Below the pieces are notes generated by a model. The model was given only the letters and a program-made list of their open reading frames with translations. It did not search any database and had not been told where the DNA came from. Of a stretch of 64,000 nucleotides of DNA, positions 42,600-53,879 are shown in pieces. The position numbers were made by a program, and so were the translations under genes. Origin of the DNA: Miltochrista miniata (lineage: Eukaryota; Arthropoda; Insecta; Lepidoptera; Erebidae); the NCBI GenBank assembly GCA_933228765.1, contig OW121760.1, forward strand, positions 26,226,314 through 26,290,313. The letters run 5' to 3'. Positions within the stretch are counted from its first letter, which is position 1; every line of letters starts with the position of its first letter.

Positions 42600-43755
42600 C
42601 CAAATCGCGGTCTCCTCTCCAGGACTCGTTTGTTCCATCGGCCGTCGATTGTTCTGCTGATGTTGTGGCGTCCCACTGCCACGTCAAAGTGCTTATTCTG
42701 CGAGCATATCTTTTCACTTTAGTTCTCTGCCGGATAACCTCATTTCGAAGTTTATCCCTCAAATACACTCCAAGCATAGCTCGTTCCATAGCTCGTTGCG
42801 CGACCTTAAGGGCACGGACCAACCTCACCGTAAGTTTTCACGTCTCGACACTATAAGTCATAACGGGTAGAACGCACTGGTTGTAGACTTCGTCTTCAGG
42901 CATTGCGGTATAAGCGAATTGAAAACTTGACCCAGTTTACTGAATGCTGCCCAGCCCAGCCGGATTCTTCTGGCGAAATCCTTGTCCAGGTTCTTTTTCC
43001 GAATATGATAACCTGCCCAATGTAGGTATACTCCTAAACATCCTCCAGTCTCGATCTTTCGACGTAGATTCGTTCCAGTACGACGTGTTCATTGAACACG
43101 TCATAACTTTTTTTTTTGTTTAACGTGAATCCTCATGGATGTTATGCCGGACTCCTACCGACTAAAAAACGTCACGGAACGCCCAACAGCCTATGGTTGG
43201 TAGCCCTGGGGAAGCCCTCGGAAGGATGTCCCAGGACTCCCAACAGACCTTAGGCCGCCCATTAGAAACACGTTATACCTTGAATTGAAGTTCATACCAA
43301 AACCCTCCATTTAGGCTGCGCAGCATTCCGCCTAACTGTTCAAGCGTCTACACTGCTATGAAGATGTCGTCGGCAAACCGAAGGTGCGAATGCGCACGCC
43401 GTTGATGTTCATACGCAACATTTCTCAATGCAGGTCTTGAATATGTTCTCAAGCGCAGTGGTGAAGAACTTAGGCGACGTAATATTACCTTGTCACACAC
43501 CTCTGCGCTGTTCTATGGAGTTGGTTTTATAGTTTTCCAGCTGGATGGTCATGGTAGCGATGTCGTACAAATATCTCAGAACCTCAATATATCACCAGTC
43601 GACCCGACATCACCGCAGAACGTCTAGGACTTCCAAGGTTTCGACTGAGTCGAAGGCCTTCTCGTAGACCACAAAAGCCATACTTGGTGGCTGATTGTAC
43701 TCATTGGTCTTTCGTATAATCTGCCGAACAGTAGTTTTTGATATTTTATTACGGC
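42600..43755 (-). pseudogene. RTE-like LINE reverse transcriptase, decayed and interrupted
   Basis: On the minus strand the right part (43250-43755) reads PPSMAFVVYEKAFDSVE, then QLENYKTNSIEQRRGV with stop codons. This is the RTE palm region (AF.D.EKAFDSV). The left part (42600-43105) reads VAQRAMERAMLGVYLRDKLR and TLTWQWDATTSAEQSTADGT, the region near the C-terminus. A family E fragment (43110-43250) sits between them and the complete family E SINE ends the left side. Several stops and frameshifts make it a pseudogene. Confidence 0.75.
43110..43250 (-). repeat. Family E SINE fragment inside the RTE-like pseudogene
   Basis: TTTAACGTGAATCCTCATGG, GCCGGACTCCTACCGACTAA and 'GGAAGGATGTCCCAGGACTC' in the minus orientation, starting from a T-run (reverse of the A-tail). 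Confidence 0.7.
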
Positions 43756-43759
43756 ATGT

Positions 43760-45235
43760 ATTTAAATCGATATCTGTATATTCCTTTTTTTAATTATATA
43801 TTTCAAAGTTAACCCAAAAATACTGACTTGTACACTAATTATGCACACTTAATATATTAAATTCATTTTACTGTTTAATGGTATTTGCAGAAGTGTTTTA
43901 CTGAACGAATAACTATTATGAAAAAGTATATCTAAGAATTCCTTAGTTCAACAAAAATATTAAAACTGTTTTAGAGAAAACCATTGCCTAATATACTTTT
44001 AGGAACAATGTTTATTCTAAGTAAAACTCCAATTTAATCAGTCACCTCTACAAAATTAAATTTTATTGACCAAAAAAATTTTATTCTAACCTAACCTATT
44101 CCGTTATAATATTGTACAATTTAGAGTGCAAGTTAGTATTTTTGGTATGCAATTCGTATTTCTGTTTTACAAATCATTTATTCGATGTACGAACCACATT
44201 TTTGGTGTGAATTCGATTAAAAAGGTCATCTCGTTCTAAGTAATATTTAAGTTTTTTAAGTAGGTCATGTTTAGTTAATGAATTGTTTTTTTTTGCACAG
44301 CATTTAATTTTCTGGTTTGCATTCTGTAAATTTGTGGAGTTACCTAGTGCGCAGAAAAATTAATTAAATTTAAAAATATCCCTATTTTAATATTTTACGG
44401 TGTAGAAAAGAAACTGACTCAAGTGTTACATGATACCGATAAATGTAATTTATGTGTAAGAGAAAGAACTAGAGAAGGGTGTACTCCAGTGGCGATTAAA
44501 GAATGGCCTGCAGTTCAAAATTTACAAAGTGTCTTCCAGGTATAGATTCTCGACCCTCTTGCAGTTTTATTATGGGTAGTGTGTAAATTGTCAGAGAATA
44601 ATAATGTCTAGTGAAAATGTGAAAGTTAAATCTATGTAAACATGGTAAAATTTATTGAAAATGAGAAAAATTTGAGACCGAGTAGGGTTCAATGGAAAGA
44701 AAACTAGGTTCATGCTTACCGTCTGCAGTTGTTTTCTGTATATTGTTATGGGGGCAGCTCATTACTCATCTTCTGAGTGGCGCCGGGATGCCTATATAGT
44801 TTTATTTATTTTTTACTGTGTCACAAATGGCGACATACAGAGCTTAATGTTTAATTGCATGAAGATTTTGGCACATTGATGGTCAGCACGGACACAACAC
44901 ATTACACGAAATAGGAGTACAACACACTTGTCACTTATAATTTTACAGTAACTTACATGTCGAGCTAATGTGTGTTGTTACTTGTTTGTTATATCGAAGC
45001 TTTGGCAATTGGCATGGCGTCGCGTCTCGGAAGCGGACGTGAAAAAAAAAAAGTTGCCAGCCCAAATAATTTTAATAATGTTTGGCTAATAGCATATTTG
45101 TCTATCATTGTATTTTTTGTTTTATTTGTTTTTTCTTTTGTCTCAATGTTAATATTTTTGTGTACATATATAATTTGCGTGACGGTTTTTTATAATATCA
45201 CGTTATAAATATGGCATACTCTGTCTGTGTCAAAT
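43760..45235. other. No recognised gene; hydrophobic 78-codon frame at 44972
   Basis: AT-rich DNA. The frame at 44972-45208 encodes a strongly hydrophobic second half (VWLIAYLSIIVFFVLFVF), but its composition follows the T-rich DNA and nothing supports a gene. Confidence 0.4.
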
Positions 45236-45237
45236 CA

Positions 45238-45500
45238 CCGTGGCCGTCTCTGAAAATCAGCGTTGTATGCCTGGACCACAGGCATACAGCATTAAGCTGA
45301 GAGACGGCCATTATTCTACATTAGGTTTTGGATTTGAAAGGTTAGAATGGGTATATGCTATAAGCTAAGTGTTTGTTTTTTGTTTTTTATTTTTCTTCGT
45401 GTTATATTATTTTTCTAAAGCATGTGTTTAAGGTTTATTATTAATGTAGATGTAGAATAAAAAGCTTTTTCTTTCTTTTCTTTCTTTCTTTCTTTCACTC
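45238..45500 (+). repeat. Retroelement-like 3' tail with hairpin and (CTTT)n end
   Basis: TGGCCGTCTCTGAAAATCAG ... TTGTATGCCTG/AGGCATACA ... CTGAGAGACGGCCA forms an imperfect 30-bp hairpin. It is followed by AATAAAAAGC and a (CTTT)n microsatellite (45471-45497). It looks like a LINE or SINE 3' end. No coding part is left. Confidence 0.45.
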
Positions 45501-45725
45501 TGCTGACTTTATTGTTCTATTGTTGTATCAAAGGTTTAAAAAAACGGATAGGCTGTGGCTACCTGCAGGCTGTTGAAAACTTTCAAGCGGCCGCAACGAC
45601 CCAACGACGACCATGTGATGTATTTTATATAGCAATATTATTTATTTATTTTTTTATTGTTATTATTTTTTTCGTTTTTTTTATTTTAATAATAGGCTGA
45701 TATTAGGGCTCGATAGCACTGTTCT

Positions 45726-45785
45726 AAAGACGCATGTTTTGTATGGTCAAGTTCAATACCTTGACCATACAAAACATGCGTCTTT
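45726..45785. repeat. Snap-back palindrome, 26-bp perfect arms, 8-nt loop
   Basis: AAAGACGCATGTTTTGTATG followed by GTCAAG, loop, and the exact complement. The non-inverted word occurs elsewhere (GTGTTTTGTATGGTCAAGG near 33377; its reverse near 50370), so one arm is the ordinary repeat and the other the added copy. Confidence 0.7.
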
Positions 45786-45939
45786 TAAACAAAGAAATGA
45801 AGTAGGTACTTACATAAATATGTAAATACGCATACTTTCTCTAAATTGAAGAAAACCAAATTATAGATGTATGTTTTCTTCAGACATAGATTTTTTTTAT
45901 AATTCAATATAACTGAAGTAATAAAATGTATTTATCAAA

Positions 45940-47035
45940 AAAAAAATTTTTCAATAAAAAATACAACCGACTTCCAAGACATTCTGAAAAATAAGATTTA
46001 CTTAGCACAAAGTAATATGTATTTTGATTTATCAGATTTTTTATTCAATATCATATTGAAGTCGGCGCCAAGTAAATTCATAGGTTTAGGGAGGTATTAT
46101 TCATGGCACCAACTTCAATATTATATTGAATAAAATCTGATAAATCAACTACATATTGCTTTGTGCTAAGTAAATTTTATTTTTCAGGATTTCTTGGAAG
46201 TCGGTTGTATTTTTTATTGAAAATTTTTTTTTCATTATTTTAAGTGACGGGTGAATCGTAAAATGTATCTATCTAGGTGAAAGTTCTCATCAATACAAAT
46301 TAATCAAGCCCCAACACAAGGTAGCTGCTGTAAATCGTTAAGGAATTCCCTCGAATCTCTTTTGGTTCCATCATCAGATCGACTCCAGACCTTTATTAAT
46401 GGTAGTACATTAAAGCACTGAATTAAAAAGTTAACAAACGCACTAGTTGTGCCTATAATTTTCGGTGGTTGCCCTCGATTTCTCCAGGATCCCATCATCA
46501 GATCCTAACCTGGTTATAATGGGACCACCTCAGAAGTAAACCCTATTCAACAAAAAAAATTGAAATCCGTCTATAATTGACGGTGAACATACATAAAACA
46601 TTGAGACCTTTCTTTTTTTTTTGAAGTTGGATCTATCAATCTAGGTGTAAAGTTCTCATCAATACAAATCAATCAAGCCCAAACACAAGATAACTGCTGT
46701 AAATTGTTTAGGAATGCCCTCGACTGTCTTTCGACTCTATCATCAGATCGACGCCATACCTTCATTAAAGTGTAGAACATTAAAGCACATAATTAAAAAG
46801 TTAACAAGCACACTAGTTGTCCCTACAATTTTCGGTGGTTGCCCTTGTTTTCTCCTAGATCCCTTTATCAGATCCTGACCTGGTGAAAATGGGACCACCT
46901 CAGAAGTAACCCCTATTCAACAAAAAAAAAATTTTGAATTCCGTCTATAATTGACGGAATTATCGCTTGACATACATAAAAAAAAATACATACAGACGAA
47001 TTGAGAACCTCCTCCTTTTTTTGAAGTCGGTTAAA
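45940..47035 (-). repeat. Large 'CCGACTTC' repeat, right member of the facing pair
   Basis: Reverse of 39500-40590: inner palindromic block at 45945-46225, two tandem units, and the outer end GGAGGAGG... to GACTTC at about 47030. The 64-codon minus frame at 46304-46498 is a by-product. The two members face each other across about 5.35 kb. Confidence 0.75.
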
Positions 47036-47244
47036 AATGGGGCTGATGCTGTGATCTTTATACACATTTTAGGTACCTATATAGGTAATCAATATGTATA
47101 CAATTTATAACGAAACCATTTGATACGAGTACATATATTTCTTGTACACAAAAATCTATTTTCGACTATCCTTTTTCTTGTAAATAAGCCGGCAAAAACA
47201 TTTTTTATTTGAATCTTTTTTTCGCTATTTTTTTGGGGCAGGGA

Positions 47245-47291
47245 TTTTTTGTTAAAGTAGTAAGCCTAAAGCTTACTACTTTGACAAAAAA
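47245..47291. repeat. Snap-back palindrome at the edge of duplicated unit copy A
   Basis: TTTTTTGTTAAAGTAGTAAG and its reverse complement (one mismatch) around CTAAA. The related copy B (about 51098) has only the right-hand version (TTACTTTAACAAAAAATAAA), so the left arm was added in copy A. Confidence 0.65.
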
Positions 47292-47310
47292 TAAACCGTA
47301 ATAATTAGGT

Positions 47311-47507
47311 AAGTACAAAAAGGAAGTCAACACCTACAACCGTCGGCCGTTCAGGCAGTTCCCATTATCTCTGGAACCCTGTGGGCCGCAGGATCCGAAC
47401 GCTACAAGTGTCGGCGCTAAGATCCCTTAACCGCATATTACCTCCTCCGCCGAGACAGTCGGGGTAACCTACGCAGGTGATCAGGCTGCGTATGGCTGCA
47501 CCAGCCC
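47311..47507 (+). pseudogene. Exon-like unit, copy A (broken)
   Basis: Plus-strand translation gives YKKEVNTYN, EPCGPQDPNATSVGAKIP, a stop, and then VTYAGDQAAYGCTSP, ending at a GTGAAC donor-like site. It aligns with the open copy D at 58851-59074 (EPCGPQGSYATGGTKN ... CIGDQVAYDCTDS, donor GTGAGT). The same stop (CCx-TAA-CC) is found in copy B. Homology continues past the exon into the intron-like flank, up to about 47990. The 81-codon minus-strand frame across it is a shadow. Confidence 0.55.
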
Positions 47508-48123
47508 GTGAACATTGCCTCAATGACCACGAGTGATCCTGCTCATTAGATTCATCAATAGCAGTTAGTAAAATTGTGTAGGAATGGACTTCCCGATAGA
47601 TAGATATCAAGCGACTGCATGTAAGCTACATAGTGTGAAAACTAAAATAGTGTAATGCAGAACTAAGCGTTATAGCTTATTATATAAATAAAATATTTAT
47701 GCAGCTTTTATATTTGCTAAAATGAGTTACTTAAACGTATACCTATTGAAATAAAATTAAGAAACAAAGTTTTGAAAAACGTCAATAGAAAGTATTGATA
47801 TTGATATTATATTCAAACGATAAATGTATTGCCGTAGTGCTGCCATCTCAAAACTAACAGTTGAAGTAGGTACATCTTAATATAGACTTGTGGCCACCCG
47901 CTCTGTTGACATTACAAGTACTACACGCGAACATGAACTCGGCTTCGACACTGCCATCTTACTGGCAACCACAACAACTATAAGACATACGGCTTAACGT
48001 GCCTTCCGCAGCACGGAAATCAAAATAGTAATAATTCTCTCTCTTTCTACTCTACTATACCCTTATATAATATTTGAAATCTAACTCTTTGTTTTGGCCC
48101 TTAAGATACCTAGATAGCCACAG

Positions 48124-48253
48124 TTTTGATATTGATGTTTTGGTCAAGCGATAACAGGGTGGTCACAGTGCTGCCATCTCGTAGCCATAAGTTGATTATG
48201 GCTACGAGATGGCAGCACTGTGTTATCGCTTGACCATAACATCAAAATCAAAA
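48124..48253. repeat. Long snap-back palindrome, ~60-bp arms
   Basis: Left arm TTTTGATATTGATGTTTTGG ... GCCATAA and right arm TTATGGCTACGAGATGGCAG ... ATCAAAA surround a GTTGA loop. The right arm lacks 9 bases (ACCACCC and a TG), which the left arm keeps. Copy D (58533-58590) contains this sequence once, with the 9 bases and no palindrome. The inversion is therefore an added copy and the deletion came later. Confidence 0.8.
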
Positions 48254-48496
48254 ATGTCTATCGTCTATTTCAAAACTATATTTCTCTGCTATAATGAAAT
48301 AGAAAGACGTTAAAAAAATAATACAATTGAAAAATAAAAGATGCATAATATTGCCATAAAGAAATGAGCTATAACTCATAGCCCTGCATCACACTATTAA
48401 AGTTTTCACACTGTGGGATTTATATGCTACGGCATGCTTAGTAGCTTTCGGGGAGTCAGTTCCTACATTGGTAAATGACTGCAATCAATAAATCTG

Positions 48497-48687
48497 ATCA
48501 CCTACGCAAGTTGCTCCCGAAGCGTTCACGGCGCGGCGCGGGGTGGAGCAATGAGCAATCTGTATACGGGTTAAGATTCTTATTAGTAGCACCTGTAGCG
48601 TAGGAACCTTGCGGCCCACGGGGTTCGAAAATTGCCTGAACGGCCCAAAGTTGTGTAGGTACCTTGACTCCCCTTTTTGTACTTTCA
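48497..48687 (-). pseudogene. Exon-like unit, copy C (broken)
   Basis: Minus-strand homologue of copy D. AAAGTACAAAAAG, 'GGGCCGCAAGGTTCCTACGC', 'AATCTTAACCCGTATACAG' and 'GCTTCGGGAGCAACTTGCGT' are present. An extra base before the EPCGPQ region shifts the frame, the first Cys codon is CGT, and the donor end is deleted. Flanking DNA to 48254 also matches D. Confidence 0.55.
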
Positions 48688-49260
48688 TTACATTTTGATT
48701 TCTATAATAACCTAGATTAAACATACCACTCATCAAAATAATATTTTTTTTGACTCAATCACTATTTCACTTATAAATAAATATGTAGATACACACTTAA
48801 TTTATTTTTCTCTTTCTGACCGTCTGATCCCGAATAAGCATCACGTAGAACTACTGAATCATTTGAAATGGTACTTAGCATAATCTGATCTTATATTAGG
48901 TATAACACAAGAAAGCTGTATGACTGACAAAAGGCCAAGTAAAATGTACTTTATGATCTTACATTTTTTAAAATAACAGCAGTTGTTATAGGTACCCAAA
49001 AAATCAAAGAAATAGAGTTAAATACTTGTTTATAATGTTATTTTGTTTCTGTAAATACATATTTGGATTTCAGATAGATATGGAACGCATTTAGATCTCC
49101 ATTCTTTTTGTGGCTTAGCTCACGGCCAAGCATAATTTTCGAATTGAACTTGGCTCTCCTTTTTACATTTATATTTTCGGCGGGATTGCATTATTTTAGA
49201 ACCAATTTGAGTTTAATTAATGAGATTGCTGTGAGCGAACCTTATTTATAAATTATAAAT

Positions 49261-49317
49261 ATGGCGTCAGCATTGTCTATGATTATAAATTATAATCATA
49301 GACAATGCTGTCACCAT
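49261..49317. repeat. Snap-back palindrome, ~28-bp arms, two mismatches
   Basis: ATGGCGTCAGCATTGTCTAT / ATAGACAATGCTGTCACCAT around GATTATAAATTATAATC. The surrounding DNA is AT-rich and not otherwise repeated. Confidence 0.6.
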
Positions 49318-49599
49318 TGAACTAATTTTACTTTAACCATAAAATTTTTATACATTACATTTTATAAGTGAATTGAAAATTGATGAATTGAAATTTACGT
49401 AGCGTACTTCACGGAAGCTCTCACAAGTCAGAAGTAATCCCAGTTTTTGCTGCTCCACTCCTATTCGTCTTAGCGTGCTGTTATAATAATATAGCTTAAG
49501 ATATAATATGAATTTTTTTAGAAATTTATGGTTAATTATACTTTTATCGTTAGGATAAAATGCATTTATCTAAGCAGTTTTAGGCTGACTAAATGACTT

Positions 49600-50180
49600 T
49601 TTAGGGTTTCGGACCTATACGAAAAGGGAATCCTTATAGGATCATTTTATCGTCAGTCCGTCTGTCTATCTGTCAAGACCCCTTATCTCGTAAACGCGTG
49701 AAGGTCCATAGTCCCTTGAAGCTGTAAAAGAATAATACTTTTAAGTTCCTGCAGAAAATGTTATGGCCGCTTATGACGTCAAAAACGGTTATTTCGACAC
49801 TCGTAAGGGAATCAAAATTCAAAGGGTACTTTCCCGTTAATCTAGAATCCTGAAATTTGGCAAGTAAATCATCTTGTACCACAAATCTACGACGGTCAAA
49901 AAACGGTTCTTTTGTTTCGAAATCATAGGTCTGTCTGTAAGGATCCTTTATATTGTAAACGCGTGAAGGTGTCGATTTGAAATGATCCCTTGAAGCAACA
50001 AAAAAGCTAACTTCTAAGTTAACGCAAAAAAGTTACGGTCGCTTATATCGTCAAAAACGTGTATTTTGACCACAGAAATCAGAAAAAAGTCTTTTCTGAT
50101 ATCCGTGATTTTGTCACTCTCAGGGGAATCAAAATTCTTAGGATAGTTCCTAGTTAAAATCCTCTTATATCAAAAAAAAT
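49600..50180 (+). repeat. Family F-related repeat
   Basis: GGGAATCCTTATAGGATCAT, (GTCT)n and two tandem sub-units starting ATCTCGTAAACGCGTGAAGG / TTATATTGTAAACGCGTGAA. Diverged from other family F copies. The 69-codon minus frame is not a gene. Confidence 0.5.
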
Positions 50181-50299
50181 ATCCTACTCGCACTAGTCTA
50201 ATTTTTTTACACACAGGGTAAGAGTACATCAAAATATGCAATATAAAATAGTATTTTAGGAAAAAATAAATAATACATTATGCAATTGCATAATTATGA

Positions 50300-50738
50300 A
50301 AACGTGCAGGTTGTACATAGGGTAAGTAATAGTTTTATATATTAGGGTCATGGATAAGGCTAACGACCTTGAACATACAAAACACGCGTCCTTAAAAAAA
50401 AGAAGACAGGTTTGTTACAACATTTATAACTCAAGAACGGCCGTACCGATTTGGCTGAAAATTGGTGGGGAGGTAGCTTAGAACCAGGAGACGGACATAG
50501 GATACTTTTTATCTCGTTTGACCTAGCTTTTTTTTTTGCTCTTTTTGGTCGATTCACTATTCTGCTGGCGACGTACACCGGTAGTCCACGTCCTATGCAT
50601 GAATATGCGCAATTTCTACAATAATGCGACGGGAAACATCTATCGTTAACGAAATTATTCTGACAGGAGTAAATGCGACGGGAACGGGTTATTTACTCTC
50701 TTATGTGACGCATACGAAGTTGCGCAGGTCAGCTAGTA
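50300..50738 (+). mobile_element. Possible Helitron-like element ending GTCAGCTAGT
   Basis: 'ACGGCCGTACCGATTTGGCT', then 'GACGCATACGAAGTTGCGCA' before GGTCAGCTAGT. The CTAGT end is shared with families A and B. The 5' end is not resolved. Confidence 0.4.
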
Positions 50739-50969
50739 AGTGAATATCCATGCTTATTCAAAATCGAAGAAAACGATGTTAGTAAATTAAAAATGCATTT
50801 TGGCTATACATTTTGTCTCCATGACAACAAACAATTATTTCATTTTCGCCTACTTTTTGTCATCTTTTGAAACAGGGGTTGTTAGTGCAGCAGGTAGCCA
50901 GTCTGTCCCTATTTGTGTCGACACCAGAGACACACAACACTATTATTGTCTTTACATTAGTCTTTACAT

Positions 50970-51035
50970 TAGTCTTTCTATCCCTATAAATAGGCTTTAT
51001 ATTAATAAAGCCTATTTATAGGGATAGAAAGACTA
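50970..51035. repeat. Perfect snap-back palindrome, 31-bp arms, ATTA loop
   Basis: TAGTCTTTCTATCCCTATAA and 11 further bases, loop ATTA (51001-51004), then the exact complement. Just upstream the word 'TTACATTAGTCT' is repeated in tandem. Confidence 0.75.
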
Positions 51036-51122
51036 TAGCGTAAGGATAAAAAAAAGTAACAGGTAACTGATCGCTGGCATAAGTTATCTATTACTTTAAC
51101 AAAAAATAAAACGTAATAATTA

Positions 51123-51331
51123 GGTACAAAAAGGAAGTCAACACCTACAACTGTGGGCCGTTCAGGCAGTTGACTTTGATAATTCCCATTATCTCTGGAA
51201 CCCTGTGGGCCGCAGGATCCTAACGCTACAGGTGTTAGCGCTAAGTTCCCATAACCACATATCGTCTCCTCCGCCGAGACAGTCGGAGCAACTCACACAG
51301 GTGATCAAGCTGCGTATGACTGCACCAGCTC
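51123..51331 (+). pseudogene. Exon-like unit, copy B (broken)
   Basis: As copy A, with an extra 'TTGACTTTGATAA' stretch that shifts the frame. It keeps EPCGPQDPNATGVSAKFP, the same stop as A, then GATHTGDQAAYDCTSS and a GTGAAC donor-like end. Homology with A continues through the flank to about 51760. A and B share the stop, so they were duplicated after it arose. Confidence 0.55.
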
Positions 51332-52628
51332 GTGAACATTGCCTCGATGACCACGAGTGATCCTGCTCATTAGATTCCTCAACAGCAGTTAGTAAATTGT
51401 GTAGATGATATATTTCAAGCGACTCCATGTGTGAAAATTAAAAAAATGTAATACAGAACTTTGTGTAAATGCTTACAAATAAATGGAAATGTTATGCAGC
51501 CTTTATACAGCTAAAATTAGTTATTTCATTGCTTTTCTATTTAAATAAAAGTTGAAAACCTTGTTTTTAAATACTCAATAAAATACATTATAATGATTTG
51601 ATAAAAGAGTCAAATGATAATAGCACTGACATAGTGCTGCCATCTCCAAATCAACAGTTGAAGTACATCTTATACCGTGACCACATACTGTTGACGTTAT
51701 ACAAGTCGTCCACAAGGACCTAAACTCGGCTTCAACACCGCCATCTTACTGGCAACCACAACAACACGGGTGACGGTATGAGTATATCGGCATTAGACCT
51801 AACCCCACAGAGCATCGCGCGCCTTTACAGAGGGAGAGGCCAAAGCTGGCAAACCCCCTCTGGCAATGATTTGACATTTTGACGACTAAAAGTGCCCACT
51901 TACATAAAAACTGTTTTTTGAAGTTTCTTTAACTAGACTAAGTCTAGTTGACAGCGTGAGCGGTTGAATTGTCATTTTATAAAAATGATGAAATAATTAG
52001 ATATTCATACAAAAAGAAATGTGATTAAAGAAATCTGAAGAAAAATGGCATTATTTTGTGTAAGTAAGTAATTTTATAACAAGTTATTATTATTTACACC
52101 TATTTAAACGTATAGATAATATTCAGATTTGTTTAGCAACTTTACCGAACGTCACATCAATACATGGATTGGTTGAGCGACTTGGGGTGATATGACACAA
52201 AATGTATCATGTGTGTGTAAAATTTATGAGTGTATTGTTTAAAGTGTACCTATATATAGGCTTCGTATTGACAGTCGATTGCTTTTGTAGTGCGAGTCTA
52301 AGAAAGTGTGGGTGAGGAAGATTTCCCCCCGCCACCCGCAAAATATGACAGACAAATTTGCACTGAGCAATCGTTCTATGCCGTCTCCCCTTAGACAGTT
52401 CGCGTTGCTCTATGCCTAACCCTAACGTGCAAATGCTAGCAAATGGAATTTTCTCAAAATGGTCACACATCTCTCTCTTTCTACTCTACCATACCTAACT
52501 TTTTGGATACAAAGCCTTAACTAAGTAAATGTCTTTAAAAACTATTAAAAGAAGTCACTTGTTTATAATACTATTGAATGAACTTATTACAGTACAGCTA
52601 AAAAACAAACTTGAATGTAACTCTTCGC

Positions 52629-53274
52629 TTTTACCCTTTAGATAGAAACATCATTATTTTCTCTACTTAGGTATAATTGTATAGGATCCTGCCAGAGAAC
52701 GATCTGGAACGAGCTGGTTATGGATGAAAAGTATTTTAATTTCAATCAAATATGTCAATAAATAAATAGCTAATGGATTGCCTAAAAACTCAGACCAGAT
52801 TATGATTAATCATTTATTTATTTTTTTAAACATTTCACTGATTTGGATAATAGATACATTCCTTATCGTCACAACTCTTGGGTTAGCAGGTATAAATAGG
52901 TAAATCGATACGAGTAAATTACAACCGGTCTGGTTAAAGAATAATGTTTTTTTTTAATCTTTATTTTTATAGGGACTTTTGGCTAAAAGAATAAAGTTAA
53001 TTAAAAATGTATAGACTATTTCATTGAATTCACCATTGATTATTTTATTGCACTCTAGTGTAAAGTAATTTTTTAAAAATATTTTATTTAATATTCTGTA
53101 CTGATTTTTTTAGGCAACCCATTTGCAATTTATTTATAACATAATATTTAATTGAAATTAAAATACTTTTCATCAATAACCAGCTCGGTCCAGATCGTTC
53201 TCTGGCAGGATCCTATACTATTATACCTAAGTAGAGAAATAGAAAATAATGATGTTTCTATCTAAAGGGTAAAA
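52629..53274. repeat. Fold-back with ~123-bp arms
   Basis: TTTTACCCTTTAGATAGAAA ... TAGGATCCTGCCAGAGAACG and its reverse complement at 53152-53274 (CGTTCTCTGGCAGGATCCTA ... GGGTAAAA) flank about 400 bp of AT-rich DNA. The left arm continues the flank of copy B, so the right arm may be an inverted duplicate. A family F copy starts directly at its right end. Confidence 0.6.
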
Positions 53275-53720
53275 ACCGGCCAAGTGCGAGTTGGACTCGC
53301 CCATGAAGGGAACCCTGCAGCAGCAAGTAACATGATATAAAAGTTCTTGTAACTTTTATTGATGTTTTAACACGTTCGCAGTGGTAGTGATTTTTCTAGG
53401 CGAAAATTGCGGTTTATGACGTATTAAAGAAAAACTATCAACTCGATCTCGTTCAAACCAATTTTCGTTGGTAGTTTATATCGACACCAGAAGTATCAAT
53501 TAATGTAAGGGACAAAACACGGTTTTTCAGGAGAGCCAAAAACGATTTTATTTTTATAAATCTGTCTGTAACTTTTTACTGTCTGGTTCGATTTTAATTG
53601 TGTCAAGGGAGAAGTTTCTTAGAATTTCTTCTTCTTTCATGCTATAAACTCAAAATTCAGGAATGTCTACTGGTTTCCAAAATAGCGTGTCCGTTACATT
53701 AAAAAAAATTGTTTAGTTGT
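53275..53720 (+). repeat. Family F repeat, left part
   Basis: AACCGGCCAAGTGCGAGTTG, GGAACCCTGCAGCAGCAAGT and 'CTCGATCTCGTTCAAACCAA', matching the reverse of 60075-60302 and part of 55445-55525. Confidence 0.65.
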
Positions 53721-53879
53721 ACCTTACGTTACTGATATTTTATGTATAAACAAATGACTAAAGTGTAAGTAGCAAGAGACTATAGAAAATCACATGCAAA
53801 TGTATTGTAAAGGACTTCACTGATGATGCACTGATGAGGCACTGGACGGGGATTACTGTTAGAACGATGTGCCTGAAGT

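Noticed and set aside
44972..45208. Hydrophobic 78-codon ORF as a membrane protein
   Set aside because: Its hydrophobicity follows from T-rich DNA. No start context, neighbours or family resemblance.
47365..47610. 81-codon minus-strand ORF, also present in copy B at 51189-51428
   Set aside because: It is antisense to the exon-like unit whose sense strand aligns with copies C and D. Conservation of the antisense frame is explained by recent duplication of A and B.
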